Source of the DNA: Streptomyces sp. ISL-12
GTDB taxonomy: Bacteria; Actinomycetota; Actinomycetes; Streptomycetales; Streptomycetaceae
Direction: 5' to 3'
Length of the DNA stretch: 47,723 bases
NCBI RefSeq assembly: GCF_018614415.1
Contig: NZ_JAGGOO010000055.1
Span: 1 to 47,723, forward strand
Under the pieces are notes generated by a model. It was not told where the DNA came from. It was given only the letters and a program-made list of their open reading frames with translations, and ran no database searches. Below, piece after piece: positions 8,034 through 15,591 of the stretch. Position numbers and translations under genes: made by a program. Numbering within the stretch: the stretch's first letter is position 1; every line of letters starts with the position of its first letter.

Positions 8034-8918
8034 GTGACGCGATCGACTCAAGCCGCAGGGAACCGGATCTCGACGGTTCTGGGCCGCAAGCTGGGCGCCG
8101 AATTGCTGCGCCTGCGTGATGCGGCGGGCAGTACCCAGCAGCAGGCCGCCGCCGCCATCTCCGCGACCGCGACGAAGGTCGTCAAGATGGAGCGCGGCTG
8201 GGTTCCCATGAGGGACCCCGACATCAGGGCGCTGTGCGACTTCTACGGGGTGCGTGACGAGCGGGCAGTGACTCGTCTCCTCGCTCTCGCCCGGTTGGAC
8301 CGGGAGCGCCGCAGGGCGAAGGGGTGGTGGAAGCAGTCCCCGCAGGCCGAGGCGTTGGCGGAGTACATTTCCATGGAGGATGTGGCCAGCCGTATCCGCA
8401 CGTGGCAACAGGCGTTCGTGCCCGGCCTCCTCCAGACTCCTGAGTACACCAGGGCCTTGGTGGTCAGCGAAGGCGTGTGGACGGACCCGGACGAGATCGA
8501 GGGTGTCGTCGAGGTGCGGATGAAGCGGCAGGAGCGCCTGGTGGACAGCGAGCCGCTCCAGTTGTACGCGGTCGTCTGGGAGGCCGCCCTGCGACAGCAG
8601 GTCGGTGGGCCCGACGTGATGCGCGCGCAGCTCCACCGCATCCTGGAACTGGCTCAGCTTCCCAACGTGCGCCTTCAGGTGCTGCCTTTCCGCGCGGGCG
8701 GGCATGCCTGTATGGCTGGAGCCTTCAGCATCGTCTCGTTCGCCGAGCCCGAGGCCGCCGACGTGATCCACGTCGACACCATCGCCGCTACCGTGTGGGT
8801 CGAGGACGAGGTCGAGAGCGGCACGTACAGCTCGTTCTTCGACCGCACCGCACGGCTGAGCCTGGCCCCCAAGGACTCGCTCAGGCTGATCGAGAGCGTC
8901 AGTGAGGACATGCGTTGA
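8034..8918 (+). CDS. WhiJ-like helix-turn-helix regulator (XRE HTH plus DUF5753)
   Basis: 294 residues from the GTG at 8034. The XRE helix-turn-helix is at about residues 15-70 (LRLRDAAGSTQQQAAAAISATATKVVKMERG), followed by the DUF5753 domain: YISMEDVASRIRTWQQAFVPGLLQTPEYTRAL and the conserved VRMKRQERL and LQVLPFRAGGH segments. The frame is open from 7851; ATG 7935 and GTG 8028 are alternative starts. I chose 8034 because HTH proteins of this family begin just before GRxL and a palindrome lies at 7978-7993. Such proteins bind DNA together with a small DUF397 partner, encoded immediately downstream with a 1-base overlap. WhiJ itself represses development in S. coelicolor. Confidence 0.9.
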   Translation: MTRSTQAAGNRISTVLGRKLGAELLRLRDAAGSTQQQAAAAISATATKVVKMERGWVPMRDPDIRALCDFYGVRDERAVTRLLALARLDRERRRAKGWWKQSPQAEALAEYISMEDVASRIRTWQQAFVPGLLQTPEYTRALVVSEGVWTDPDEIEGVVEVRMKRQERLVDSEPLQLYAVVWEAALRQQVGGPDVMRAQLHRILELAQLPNVRLQVLPFRAGGHACMAGAFSIVSFAEPEAADVIHVDTIAATVWVEDEVESGTYSSFFDRTARLSLAPKDSLRLIESVSEDMR

Positions 8919-9121
8919 TGAACGGCTTCGACTTCGTCGCGTCCAGCTACAGCAGCGGCAGCGGCGAGTGCGTGGAAGTAGCCCGCAACGTCCCCGGGAT
9001 CGTCGCCGTCCGGGATTCCAAGGACCGCGGTGACGGTCCGATAGTCCGGCTCGGGGCACCGGCCTGGGGGCGGTTCGCCGGATCGCTGGTGATGGACGAC
9101 CCGGGGCGCCGACGGGCGTGA
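8918..9121 (+). CDS. DUF397 small protein, partner of the WhiJ-like regulator
   Basis: 67 residues: one DUF397 domain, with SSYSSGSGECVEVA, then VAVRDSKDRGDGP, then APAWGRFAG. The ATG at 8918 shares one base with the regulator's stop (TGATG), so translation is coupled. DUF397 proteins are near-universal partners of DUF5753 regulators in streptomycetes; an XRE-DUF397 pair has been reported to behave like a toxin-antitoxin-type regulatory pair affecting antibiotic production. Which member carries which activity here cannot be read from sequence. Confidence 0.9.
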   Translation: MNGFDFVASSYSSGSGECVEVARNVPGIVAVRDSKDRGDGPIVRLGAPAWGRFAGSLVMDDPGRRRA

Positions 9122-9129
9122 CGGGGGCG

Positions 9130-9152
9130 CCCCGGACCGATGCGGTCCGGGG
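9130..9152. terminator. Terminator hairpin after the DUF397 gene
   Basis: CCCCGGACCG / CGGTCCGGGG, a perfect 10-bp stem with a 3-base loop, nine bases after the stop. The minus-strand permease ends at 9190, so it may act in both directions. Confidence 0.65.
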
Positions 9153-9189
9153 GCTTCCACGGGTCCTCGGCGGCCGATGAGCCGGGGTG

Positions 9190-10548
9190 TCACGCGTAGC
9201 GCAGTTCTCCCGGCCGGACCGTGCGGCCGAGCAGCGGCAGTGCCGTCGCCGAGGCCAGCAGGCAGGACGCGTAGACCGCCGGGGCGGCCAGTGGGGCCGT
9301 CCACGGGAGTGAGCCGACGCCGGTGAGGGCGGAGTACCAGATGCCGATCGCCAGTCCCGCGGCGCCGGCCGCCAGTAGGGCGGGCGCGAGGGGGAGGGCG
9401 GTCTCCAGGAGCAGGGCCCGGTTCAGGACCGCGCGCGGGACGCCGGCGGCGACCTGCGCGGCGAGGGTGCGGCGCCGGGTGGCCAGCGACTCGGCGCTGC
9501 CCACGGCCAGCCCCGACAGGGCGACGACCAGGGCGACGAGGAGCGCGGCGCCCGTCAGGTCCAGCCCGGTGCTGTAGTACGCCGGGTCGGTGGCCGGATG
9601 TTCCGCCGCCGCCAGGGTGGCCAGGAGCGCGTGCCGGACGCACAGGAACGCCGTCCCGGTGACCGTCACCAGCAGCACCGCCGCATGGGTACGGGCAGCC
9701 GCCCACGGGTCGGCCCGCAGCCGCTCCGCGGCGATCAGCGTGGCCGCCGTGCGGGCCCGCGCCGCCAGCAGCCGCCCGGTGAGCCGGGAGACGGCCCCGG
9801 ACAGCCAGACCGCGCCCGCGCCGGTCGCCACCGCCAGGGCGCACACGGTCGCGGACGCCTGCCAGCGGACCCGGCCGTCCGTACCGCCGCCGGTCGCGGC
9901 CACGGCCGCCGCTGCCGTCACCGCCACCAGCAGCAGCGCGCCCAGGAACACCAGCCCCGGTCCGCGGCCCGAGCGCGGGGTGACCCGGCGCACCCGGCCC
10001 AGCGGATGGGCCACCACCCGGCGCAGGGCCAGCGCGCTCACCGCCGCACCGGCGGCCGGGACCGTCACGGCGACCAGGGCGAGGCCCGACCAGGCAGCCA
10101 CGGGCGGGCTGTTCCAGACCTGCGGGACGGCCACGACCGCGCAGACCGTGGCCGTGACCGAGCCGAGCAGACAGGCCGGCCCCGTCTCCAGCGCCGCGAT
10201 CCGCCGCACCTGCCCCGGTGACGCCCCGGTCAGCCGCAGTCCGGCCAGCCGCCGGTCGCGGTCGACCGCGCCGACACGCGCGCACTGACCGAGGAAACCC
10301 AGCACCGGGACGAGCGACAGCAGCAGGCCGACGACGATCCCGGCCCGGGTGCCCGGCTGGTCCAGCAGGCCGTGGAAATGGGGGACGGAGTAGGTCCCGC
10401 GCAGCGAGGCGAGGAGGACGGCCGCCAGCGCGAAGCCGGTGGCGAGCGCCGCGCCCGCCGCCGTGAGCCCGATCCGCCACCACTCCCGCCGGTCCGTGCC
10501 GCGCACGAGCTCCCAGGCCAGCCGGACGTCGGTCCGCAACGCGCTCAC
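9190..10548 (-). CDS. ABC transporter permease (FtsX-like)
   Basis: 452 residues, strongly hydrophobic, with about eight membrane segments arranged in two similar halves and an FtsX-type connector (LAGLRLTGASPGQVRRIAALE in the first half, RRTLAAQVAAGVPRAVLNRALLLE in the second). It lacks the large extracytoplasmic MacB domain. Together with the ATPase encoded just upstream it would form a macrolide/peptide-type exporter or envelope-stress ABC system. GTG start at 10548 overlaps the ATPase stop by four bases. Substrate unknown; control by PadR suggests a xenobiotic or a self-made metabolite. Confidence 0.9.
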   Translation of the reverse strand: MSALRTDVRLAWELVRGTDRREWWRIGLTAAGAALATGFALAAVLLASLRGTYSVPHFHGLLDQPGTRAGIVVGLLLSLVPVLGFLGQCARVGAVDRDRRLAGLRLTGASPGQVRRIAALETGPACLLGSVTATVCAVVAVPQVWNSPPVAAWSGLALVAVTVPAAGAAVSALALRRVVAHPLGRVRRVTPRSGRGPGLVFLGALLLVAVTAAAAVAATGGGTDGRVRWQASATVCALAVATGAGAVWLSGAVSRLTGRLLAARARTAATLIAAERLRADPWAAARTHAAVLLVTVTGTAFLCVRHALLATLAAAEHPATDPAYYSTGLDLTGAALLVALVVALSGLAVGSAESLATRRRTLAAQVAAGVPRAVLNRALLLETALPLAPALLAAGAAGLAIGIWYSALTGVGSLPWTAPLAAPAVYASCLLASATALPLLGRTVRPGELRYA

Positions 10549-11285
10549 GCGCTCACCCCCGCCGGGGCCGCCACGCCGTCGCGCAGCGCGACCTCGCGGT
10601 CCGCGTACGCCGCCACCTGGGCGTCGTGCGTGACCAGCAGCACCGCCGTGCCCGACTCGCGGACCGTGTGCGTCAAGGCCGTCATCACCTGTTCGCTCGC
10701 CAGGGAGTCCAGTGCTCCGGTGGGCTCGTCCGCGAAGACCACCGCCGGACCGGTGACCAGGGCGCGCGCCAGCGCCGTCCGCTGGGCCTGTCCGCCGCTC
10801 ATCTCGCCCGGCCGCAGCTCCTGCTGCCCGCGCACCCCGAACCGCTCCAGCCAGGTACCGGCCCGCTCCCGCGCCGCGGCCCGGCCGCTGCCCCCCAGCA
10901 GCAGCGGCAGGGCCACGTTGTCCAGCGCCGTCAGCTCCGGGATCAGCTGGCCGAACTGGAAGACCACGCCGAAGTCGGTGCGGCGCAGCTCGCTCAGCCG
11001 TTGCTCCGTCGCCACCTCCAGCCGCTCCCCGGCGTACGTCACCGTCCCGGAGTCCGGCCGGACGATCCCGGCCAGGCAGTGCAGCAGCGTCGACTTCCCG
11101 CTGCCGCTGGCGCCGGTGACGGCGACCGTCTCGCCGGCCCGCAGCTCGACCGAGGCGCCCCGCAGCGCCTGCGTCCCGCCGTGCGCCTTGACCAGCCCGC
11201 GGGCGGACAGCAGTGGCGCTGCCGGATCCGGTGTGTGTGGCATGCCGGGTGTGTCCGGCGTGTCTGCCGTGTGGCCGTTCCTCAT
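10545..11285 (-). CDS. ABC transporter ATP-binding protein
   Basis: 246 residues from the ATG at 11285. Walker A GASGSGKST, Q-loop VVFQFGQ, signature MSGGQAQR, Walker B AVVFADEPTGALD, and switch His in LLVTHD are all intact. It belongs to the LolD/MacB-like class that pairs with FtsX-type permeases. The frame is open further upstream to 11342, but the ATG at 11285 overlaps the padR stop as ATGA, which fixes the start. Transcribed as padR-ATPase-permease with 4-base overlaps at both junctions. Confidence 0.94.
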   Translation of the reverse strand: MRNGHTADTPDTPGMPHTPDPAAPLLSARGLVKAHGGTQALRGASVELRAGETVAVTGASGSGKSTLLHCLAGIVRPDSGTVTYAGERLEVATEQRLSELRRTDFGVVFQFGQLIPELTALDNVALPLLLGGSGRAAARERAGTWLERFGVRGQQELRPGEMSGGQAQRTALARALVTGPAVVFADEPTGALDSLASEQVMTALTHTVRESGTAVLLVTHDAQVAAYADREVALRDGVAAPAGVSA

Positions 11286-11815
11286 GTCGCGTCGACCTCC
11301 GCGGTCAGGGTGGTGAGCCGGGCCGCCGTGGTGGTCATCCAACGGAGGTCGGCGTCGAGGTGGTTGAGGGCGTAGTCGGCCGAGAGCACGGTCGCGAGGT
11401 CCGCGCCCGGCGCCGTCTTGACGGCCGTGAGTTCGCGCATCCGCGCCAAGTGGGCGGCGCGCTGGTCGCGCAGGTAGGCGGCCGGATCGCCGCCCGCGAG
11501 GGCGGAGACGACGACCTTGGCGAAGATCTCGTTGGTCACGTGGGGGGCCGGCGGTGCGACCTCGGCGGCCCAGCGGGCCAGCTCGCGCCCGCCCTCCTCG
11601 GTCGCCCGGTACGCCGTCCGCTCCGGGCCGCCGTCCGAGCCGGTGCCGTCGATCTCGGCGAGGCCGTCGCGGACCAGGCGTTGCAGGGTCGTGTAGACCT
11701 GCCCGTAGGCCAGCGGACGGGCCTGCGGGAAGCGTGCGTCGTGCCGTCGCTTCAGGTCATAGCCATGGCTCGGCCCTGAGGCGAGCAGTCCCAGCAGGAT
11801 GTGACGGGTGCTCAT
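11282..11815 (-). CDS. PadR family transcriptional regulator
   Basis: 177 residues. N-terminal winged helix of the PadR family (ILLGLLASGPSHGYDLKRRHDARFP, then QVYTTLQRLVRDGLAE), and a C-terminal helical dimerisation region (Vir_act_alpha_C type, about residues 95-175). It heads the exporter operon and probably represses it until a ligand, likely the transported compound, binds. A near-perfect 30-bp palindrome lies 10-39 bases upstream of the ATG at 11815. No strong ribosome site is visible before the ATG. Confidence 0.92.
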   Translation of the reverse strand: MSTRHILLGLLASGPSHGYDLKRRHDARFPQARPLAYGQVYTTLQRLVRDGLAEIDGTGSDGGPERTAYRATEEGGRELARWAAEVAPPAPHVTNEIFAKVVVSALAGGDPAAYLRDQRAAHLARMRELTAVKTAPGADLATVLSADYALNHLDADLRWMTTTAARLTTLTAEVDAT

Positions 11816-11824
11816 GGGGCTCAG

Positions 11825-11854
11825 TATTCACCGAGTACATGTACTGAGTGAATA
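11825..11854. promoter_or_regulatory. PadR operator candidate
   Basis: A 30-bp palindrome centred on GTACATGTAC, with outer arms TATTCAC / GTGAATA; 13 of 15 base pairs match. PadR-type operators commonly contain ATGT/ACAT cores. Position just upstream of padR fits autoregulation. Confidence 0.75.
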
Positions 11855-11957
11855 GTGGGCGGCGGGGCGCGTCGGCACGTCGGACGTTTTGTCCCGGCGT
11901 GGGCGGGGAGGGATGGCCCGTTCGTCCCGGTCCGGTGGGTGACCTCCCTTGGAGAGT

Positions 11958-12001
11958 GTGACCAGGGTCACGTTGGCCGGGTCGGGGCGTCTGGTTACGC
12001 A
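11958..12001 (+). promoter_or_regulatory. Promoter and possible operator of the malQ transcription unit
   Basis: GTGACC-AG-GGTCAC (11958-11971) is a perfect 6-bp-arm inverted repeat abutting TTGGCC (11973-11978), which is 17 bases from TACGCA (11996-12001). This resembles a promoter with an operator at its upstream edge. No binding protein is identifiable. Confidence 0.35.
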
Positions 12002-12054
12002 TCTGCTGGGTAGGGCTGCGATTACCCCTGGCCGTACCCGACAAGGAGGCCTTC

Positions 12055-12321
12055 GTGGCTGCACACCTCACTTTTCCCTCCCCCTCCAAACCCTCGGCGG
12101 AGCAGTCCGCCGAAACCGAGGACGTGTTCGGGACGCCGGACGCGTACGCCGAGCCGCCGCTCACCAGTGAGCCGCCGCTGCCCGATGCCGAGCCGCTCAC
12201 CAGTGAGTCCCCCTTTCCCGACGTCGTGCCGCTGACCAGCGAGTCCTCGCCCGAGTTGACCGCGGTCGTACCGGAACAGGGCACCGCCTCGTTCGCCGTC
12301 CCGGAACCCGCGAGGCCGTAG
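12055..12321 (+). CDS. Small acidic Pro/Ser/Thr/Glu-rich protein upstream of malQ
   Basis: 88 residues, GTG start five bases after a perfect AAGGAGG (12043-12049), so it is very likely translated. No signal peptide, membrane segment or Cys. The centre (residues 35-65) repeats an LTSE-based unit (PPLTSEPPLPDAEPLTSESP, then VPLTSESS). Composition is PEST-like and predicts disorder. The stop codon directly abuts the malQ GTG, so the two are probably coupled. I recognise no family. It could be a disordered regulator or partner of MalQ, or mainly serve to initiate translation of malQ. Confidence 0.7.
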   Translation: MAAHLTFPSPSKPSAEQSAETEDVFGTPDAYAEPPLTSEPPLPDAEPLTSESPFPDVVPLTSESSPELTAVVPEQGTASFAVPEPARP

Positions 12322-14451
12322 GTGGCCGCTCCCCGGCCGCCGGACGGGCCCCCGGCCCCGTCCGAGGAGCTGGCCCGGCTCGCCGAGCTGTACGGCGTGG
12401 CCGCCTCGTACCGGCCCTCCCCGGACCGCACGGTCGTGGCCTCCGCCACCGCCCTCACCCGCGCCCTGGCCGCCCTCGGTGTCGACGCCGACGGCCCGCC
12501 GGGCGTGCGGGCCGCGCTCGCCGCCCGCACGGACGAACTGCGCGCCGCCCTGCTGCCGCCGACCGTCGTCCGGTGGACCGACGGTCCCGTGCCCGAGGCG
12601 CTGACCGCGCTGGAGCCGGGGACCCGGATCGTCGTCGACACCGAGCAGGGGGAGACCCGTACGGAGGTCAGCGGCCTGCCGCCCGGCGTGCACCGCCTCA
12701 CCGCCACCGCGCCCGGCGGCCGCGTCGCCCGCTGTCACCTGATCGTCGCCCCGCCCCGGCTGCCCGCCCCGCCCGACCGCTCCTACGGGCTGCTCGTCCA
12801 GCTCTACTCCCTGCTCTCCCGGCGTTCCTGGGGCATGGGCGACCTCGGTGACCTCACCGAACTGGCCGCCTGGGCCGGGCGCGCGCTCGGGGCGGGGTTC
12901 GTGCAGGTCAACCCGTTGCACGCCGCGGTGCCCGGGGCGCCCGGCGAGCCCACCGACCCCTCGCCGTACCGGCCCTCCTCGCGCCGCTTCCCCGACCCGG
13001 TGCACCTGCGGATCGAGGACGTCCCCGAGTACCGGTACGCCGGTGACCGAGCCCGTCTCGACGGCCTGCTGGAGCGGGCCGGGCGGCTGCGCGCGCACGT
13101 GCTGAGCGGCCCGGAGGCGCTGATCGACCGGGACGCGGTGTGGGAGCTGAAGAAGGAGGCGCTGGAACTGCTGCGCGAGGTGCCGCTCGGGCCCGGACGC
13201 CGGGCCGCCTACTGCGACTACCTCGCCGCCCAGGGACAGGCCCTGGAGGACCACGCCACCTGGTACGCGCTGGCCGAGGTGCACGGCCCCGACTGGCGGC
13301 GCTGGCCGGCCGGGCTGCGCGACCCCCGTTCCGCCGACACCGCCCGCGCCCGCACCGCGCTGCGGGACCGCGTCGACTTCCACGCCTGGCTCACCTGGCT
13401 CACCGAGACCCAGCTCACCGACGCCCAGCGCACCGCCCGCGAGTCCGGGATGCCGGTCGGGATCGTGCACGACCTCGCGGTGGGGGTGCATCCGGTGGGC
13501 GCCGACGCGTGGGCGCAGCGGGAGTACTTCGCCGAGGGCATGTCGGTGGGCGCCCCGCCGGACGCCTTCAACGCCCGCGGCCAGGACTGGGGCCTGCCGC
13601 CCTGGCGCCCGGACCGGCTCGCGGAGTCCGGTTACGCGCCCTTCCGCGACCTGCTGCGCGCCCTGTTCCGCTACGCCGGCGCCCTGCGCATCGACCACGT
13701 CATGGGCCTGTTCCGGCTCTGGTGGGTGCCGCAGGGCCTGCCGCCCACCGAGGGCGCCTACGTCCGCTACGACGCCGAGGCCATGCTCGCCGTACTGGTC
13801 CTGGAGGCGTCCCGGGCCGGGGCCGTGGTGATCGGCGAGGACCTGGGCACCGTAGAGCCGGGGGTGCGCGAGGCGCTGCGCGAGCGGGGGGTGCTCGGCA
13901 CCTCCGTGCTGTGGTTCGAGCGGGACTGGGAGGGCGACGGCCGGCCGCTGCCCGCCGACCGCTGGCGGGCCGACTGCCTGGCCACCGCCACCACCCACGA
14001 CCTGCCGCCCACCGCCGCCCGCCTCACCGGCGAGTACGTCGGCCTGCGCGACCGGCTCGGCCTGCTCACCCGTCCGGTCGAGGAGGAACGGGCCGAGGCG
14101 GCGGCCGACGCGGGGGAGTGGCTCGGCCTGCTCGCCCGGCTGGGCCTGCTGCACGGCACCGGCGGCGGCACCGACCCCGCCGCCGAGGAGGCCGGCGTCC
14201 AGGCCCTGTACCGCTTCCTGCGCGCCACCCCGGCCCGCATGGTCGGCGTCTGGCTGCCGGACGCGGTCGGTGACCGCCGCCCGCAGAACCTCCCCGGTAC
14301 CTGGGACCAGTACCCGAACTGGCGGCTGCCGATCGCCGACGCCGAGGGCCGACCGATGACGCTGGAGGAGCTGGCGGCCTCGCCCCGGCTGCACGCGCTG
14401 ATCGACGCCGTACGGCACCCCGGGCGCGCGGGGCCGGGGGGCGTTCGCTAA
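12322..14451 (+). CDS. malQ: 4-alpha-glucanotransferase (amylomaltase, GH77)
   Basis: 709 residues, the usual length for the long actinobacterial form. An N-terminal extension of about 145 residues precedes the GH77 barrel, which opens SYGLLVQLYSLLSRRSWGMGDLGDL. Catalytic nucleophile Asp458 lies in RIDHVMGLFRLWWVP, the acid/base Glu506 in VVIGEDLGTV, and the stabilising Asp in ATTHDLPPT. The enzyme transfers maltosyl and longer glucan chains between maltodextrins, feeding phosphorolysis of glycogen and maltose. GTG start immediately after the upstream stop, with GAGG seven bases before. Cytoplasmic. Confidence 0.96.
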   Translation: MAAPRPPDGPPAPSEELARLAELYGVAASYRPSPDRTVVASATALTRALAALGVDADGPPGVRAALAARTDELRAALLPPTVVRWTDGPVPEALTALEPGTRIVVDTEQGETRTEVSGLPPGVHRLTATAPGGRVARCHLIVAPPRLPAPPDRSYGLLVQLYSLLSRRSWGMGDLGDLTELAAWAGRALGAGFVQVNPLHAAVPGAPGEPTDPSPYRPSSRRFPDPVHLRIEDVPEYRYAGDRARLDGLLERAGRLRAHVLSGPEALIDRDAVWELKKEALELLREVPLGPGRRAAYCDYLAAQGQALEDHATWYALAEVHGPDWRRWPAGLRDPRSADTARARTALRDRVDFHAWLTWLTETQLTDAQRTARESGMPVGIVHDLAVGVHPVGADAWAQREYFAEGMSVGAPPDAFNARGQDWGLPPWRPDRLAESGYAPFRDLLRALFRYAGALRIDHVMGLFRLWWVPQGLPPTEGAYVRYDAEAMLAVLVLEASRAGAVVIGEDLGTVEPGVREALRERGVLGTSVLWFERDWEGDGRPLPADRWRADCLATATTHDLPPTAARLTGEYVGLRDRLGLLTRPVEEERAEAAADAGEWLGLLARLGLLHGTGGGTDPAAEEAGVQALYRFLRATPARMVGVWLPDAVGDRRPQNLPGTWDQYPNWRLPIADAEGRPMTLEELAASPRLHALIDAVRHPGRAGPGGVR

Positions 14452-14460
14452 CTTGGTGAC

Positions 14461-14751
14461 GTGGACAAGAAGAACGCCTTGCGCGCCGGCACCCTGGCGG
14501 CCGGTACGACGCTGATGATGCTGCTCATGTCGTCCCCCGCGCTCGCGCTGACCCGCGACGACGGTGACGACCCCGGCACGGGCCTGAGCGTCATCGAGAC
14601 GCTGGGCCTCTATGTCTTCGCCCCGATCGTGCTCTTCGCGGTCATCGCGGGGCTGGTCATGGTCCTGGACCGCTCCAAGGAGGAGCACCGGGTGACCAGC
14701 CGCAACATCAAGACCCGGGAGACCATGGAGAAGGCCGACGCCAAGGCCTGA
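14461..14751 (+). CDS. Small membrane protein downstream of malQ
   Basis: 96 residues from a GTG nine bases after the malQ stop. A positively charged start (MDKKNALRAG) leads into a hydrophobic segment at 11-30 ending AlaLeuAla, probably a signal peptide, then a short Asp/Gly-rich external stretch, a membrane helix at about 48-70 (LYVFAPIVLFAVIAGLVMVLD) and a charged, Lys/Glu-rich cytoplasmic tail. No named domain. GGTGAC before the start is a weak ribosome site, so coupling to malQ is likely. Function unknown. Confidence 0.8.
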   Translation: MDKKNALRAGTLAAGTTLMMLLMSSPALALTRDDGDDPGTGLSVIETLGLYVFAPIVLFAVIAGLVMVLDRSKEEHRVTSRNIKTRETMEKADAKA

Positions 14752-14767
14752 CCCACCGGTTGCTTCC

Positions 14768-14804
14768 CGTCGAGGGCGCCTGCCGCGGGCAGGCGCCCTC
14801 GACG
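14768..14804. terminator. Strong bidirectional terminator
   Basis: Perfect 17-bp stem (14768-14784 with 14788-14804, arms beginning CGTCGAGGGCG and ending CGCCCTCGACG) and a 3-base loop, between the convergent small membrane protein gene and the tetR-type gene. Confidence 0.85.
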
Positions 14805-14847
14805 TGTGTCAGGAGGCGTGCCCCCTCTTGTGCCCCCCTCTTCACGC

Positions 14848-15456
14848 TCACGGGCTCGGCGCGGTGAGGTAGCGCTGCACGGTGGGGCCCAGCCACGCCA
14901 CGACCTCCCCTTCGGACAGGTCCACGGCCGGCGGGATGCGCAGTACGTAGCGGGTGAGTGCCATCCCGAGGAGCTGGGAGGCGATCAGCGCGGCCCGGGC
15001 CGGGGCCTGTTCGGGGTCCGGGCAGACCCGCTGGGCGACCGGCAGCACCTGGTCGTGGAAGATGCCCCGGGTGCGCTCGGCGCCGTCGGCGCTCAGGGCG
15101 CCGGCCCTGAGGACGGCCGTCAGCACCTCGTTCCTCTCCCAGAGGGAGAGGAAGTGCCGGACCAGGGCCGCGCCCACGGTGTCCCGGGGGAGGGCGGAGA
15201 CGTCGGGCAGTCTCAGGTCCACGGAGACGGCCGCCGTGAAGAGGCCCTCCTTGCTGCCGTAGTACCGCATCACCATCGAGGGGTCGATCCGCGCGTCGCG
15301 TGCGATGGCGCGGATGGTGGCGCGGTCGTAGCCGTCGACGGCGAAGCGCTCGCGGGCGGCTTCGAGGATCGCGGCGCGGGTGGCCTCGGAGCGGCGGGCG
15401 GGCGGCGGTTCGGCGGGGGACGAGGGATCGGCGGCCGGCGGGGGAGTGGCTGGCAT
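14848..15456 (-). CDS. TetR family transcriptional regulator
   Basis: 202 residues. TetR helix-turn-helix at about 24-68: RAAILEAARERFAVDGYDRATIRAIARDARIDPSMVMRYYGSKEGLF; the rest is the helical ligand-binding domain with the TetR_C-type ending (AALIASQLLGMALTRYVLRIPP). The ATG at 15456 is the only good start before the helix-turn-helix, and GGAG precedes it. The gene is divergent from a FAD monooxygenase gene across 135 bp packed with a repeated motif, so it most likely represses both genes until a substrate-like ligand binds. Confidence 0.93.
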   Translation of the reverse strand: MPATPPPAADPSSPAEPPPARRSEATRAAILEAARERFAVDGYDRATIRAIARDARIDPSMVMRYYGSKEGLFTAAVSVDLRLPDVSALPRDTVGAALVRHFLSLWERNEVLTAVLRAGALSADGAERTRGIFHDQVLPVAQRVCPDPEQAPARAALIASQLLGMALTRYVLRIPPAVDLSEGEVVAWLGPTVQRYLTAPSP

Positions 15457-15466
15457 GCGCTCCAGC

Positions 15467-15571
15467 GTAGGCCAACATGCGTAGGCCAACAACTGTTGAC
15501 AACGGCTTCGAGCGGCTCCTACGGTGACAACAAGCGTTGGCAACGCGTGTTGGCAAACAGTCGTTGGCAAG
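15467..15571. promoter_or_regulatory. Phased operator array between tetR and monooxygenase genes
   Basis: Copies of GTTGNCAAC or close variants are centred at 15472 and 15486 (both GTAGGCCAAC), 15499 (GTTGACAAC), 15527 (GGTGACAAC), 15540 (GCGTTGGCAACGC), 15553 (GTTGGCAAA) and 15567 (GTTGGCAAG). Centre spacing is 13-14 bp throughout, with one empty place near 15513. Both promoters must lie inside the array. Confidence 0.8.
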
Positions 15572-15591
15572 CAGTCGCCAGGAGGCTCCCC

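Noticed and set aside
15457..15591. Rifampicin-associated element before the Rox-like monooxygenase
   Set aside because: No match to the element as I remember it; the region is filled by the GTTGNCAAC array instead.
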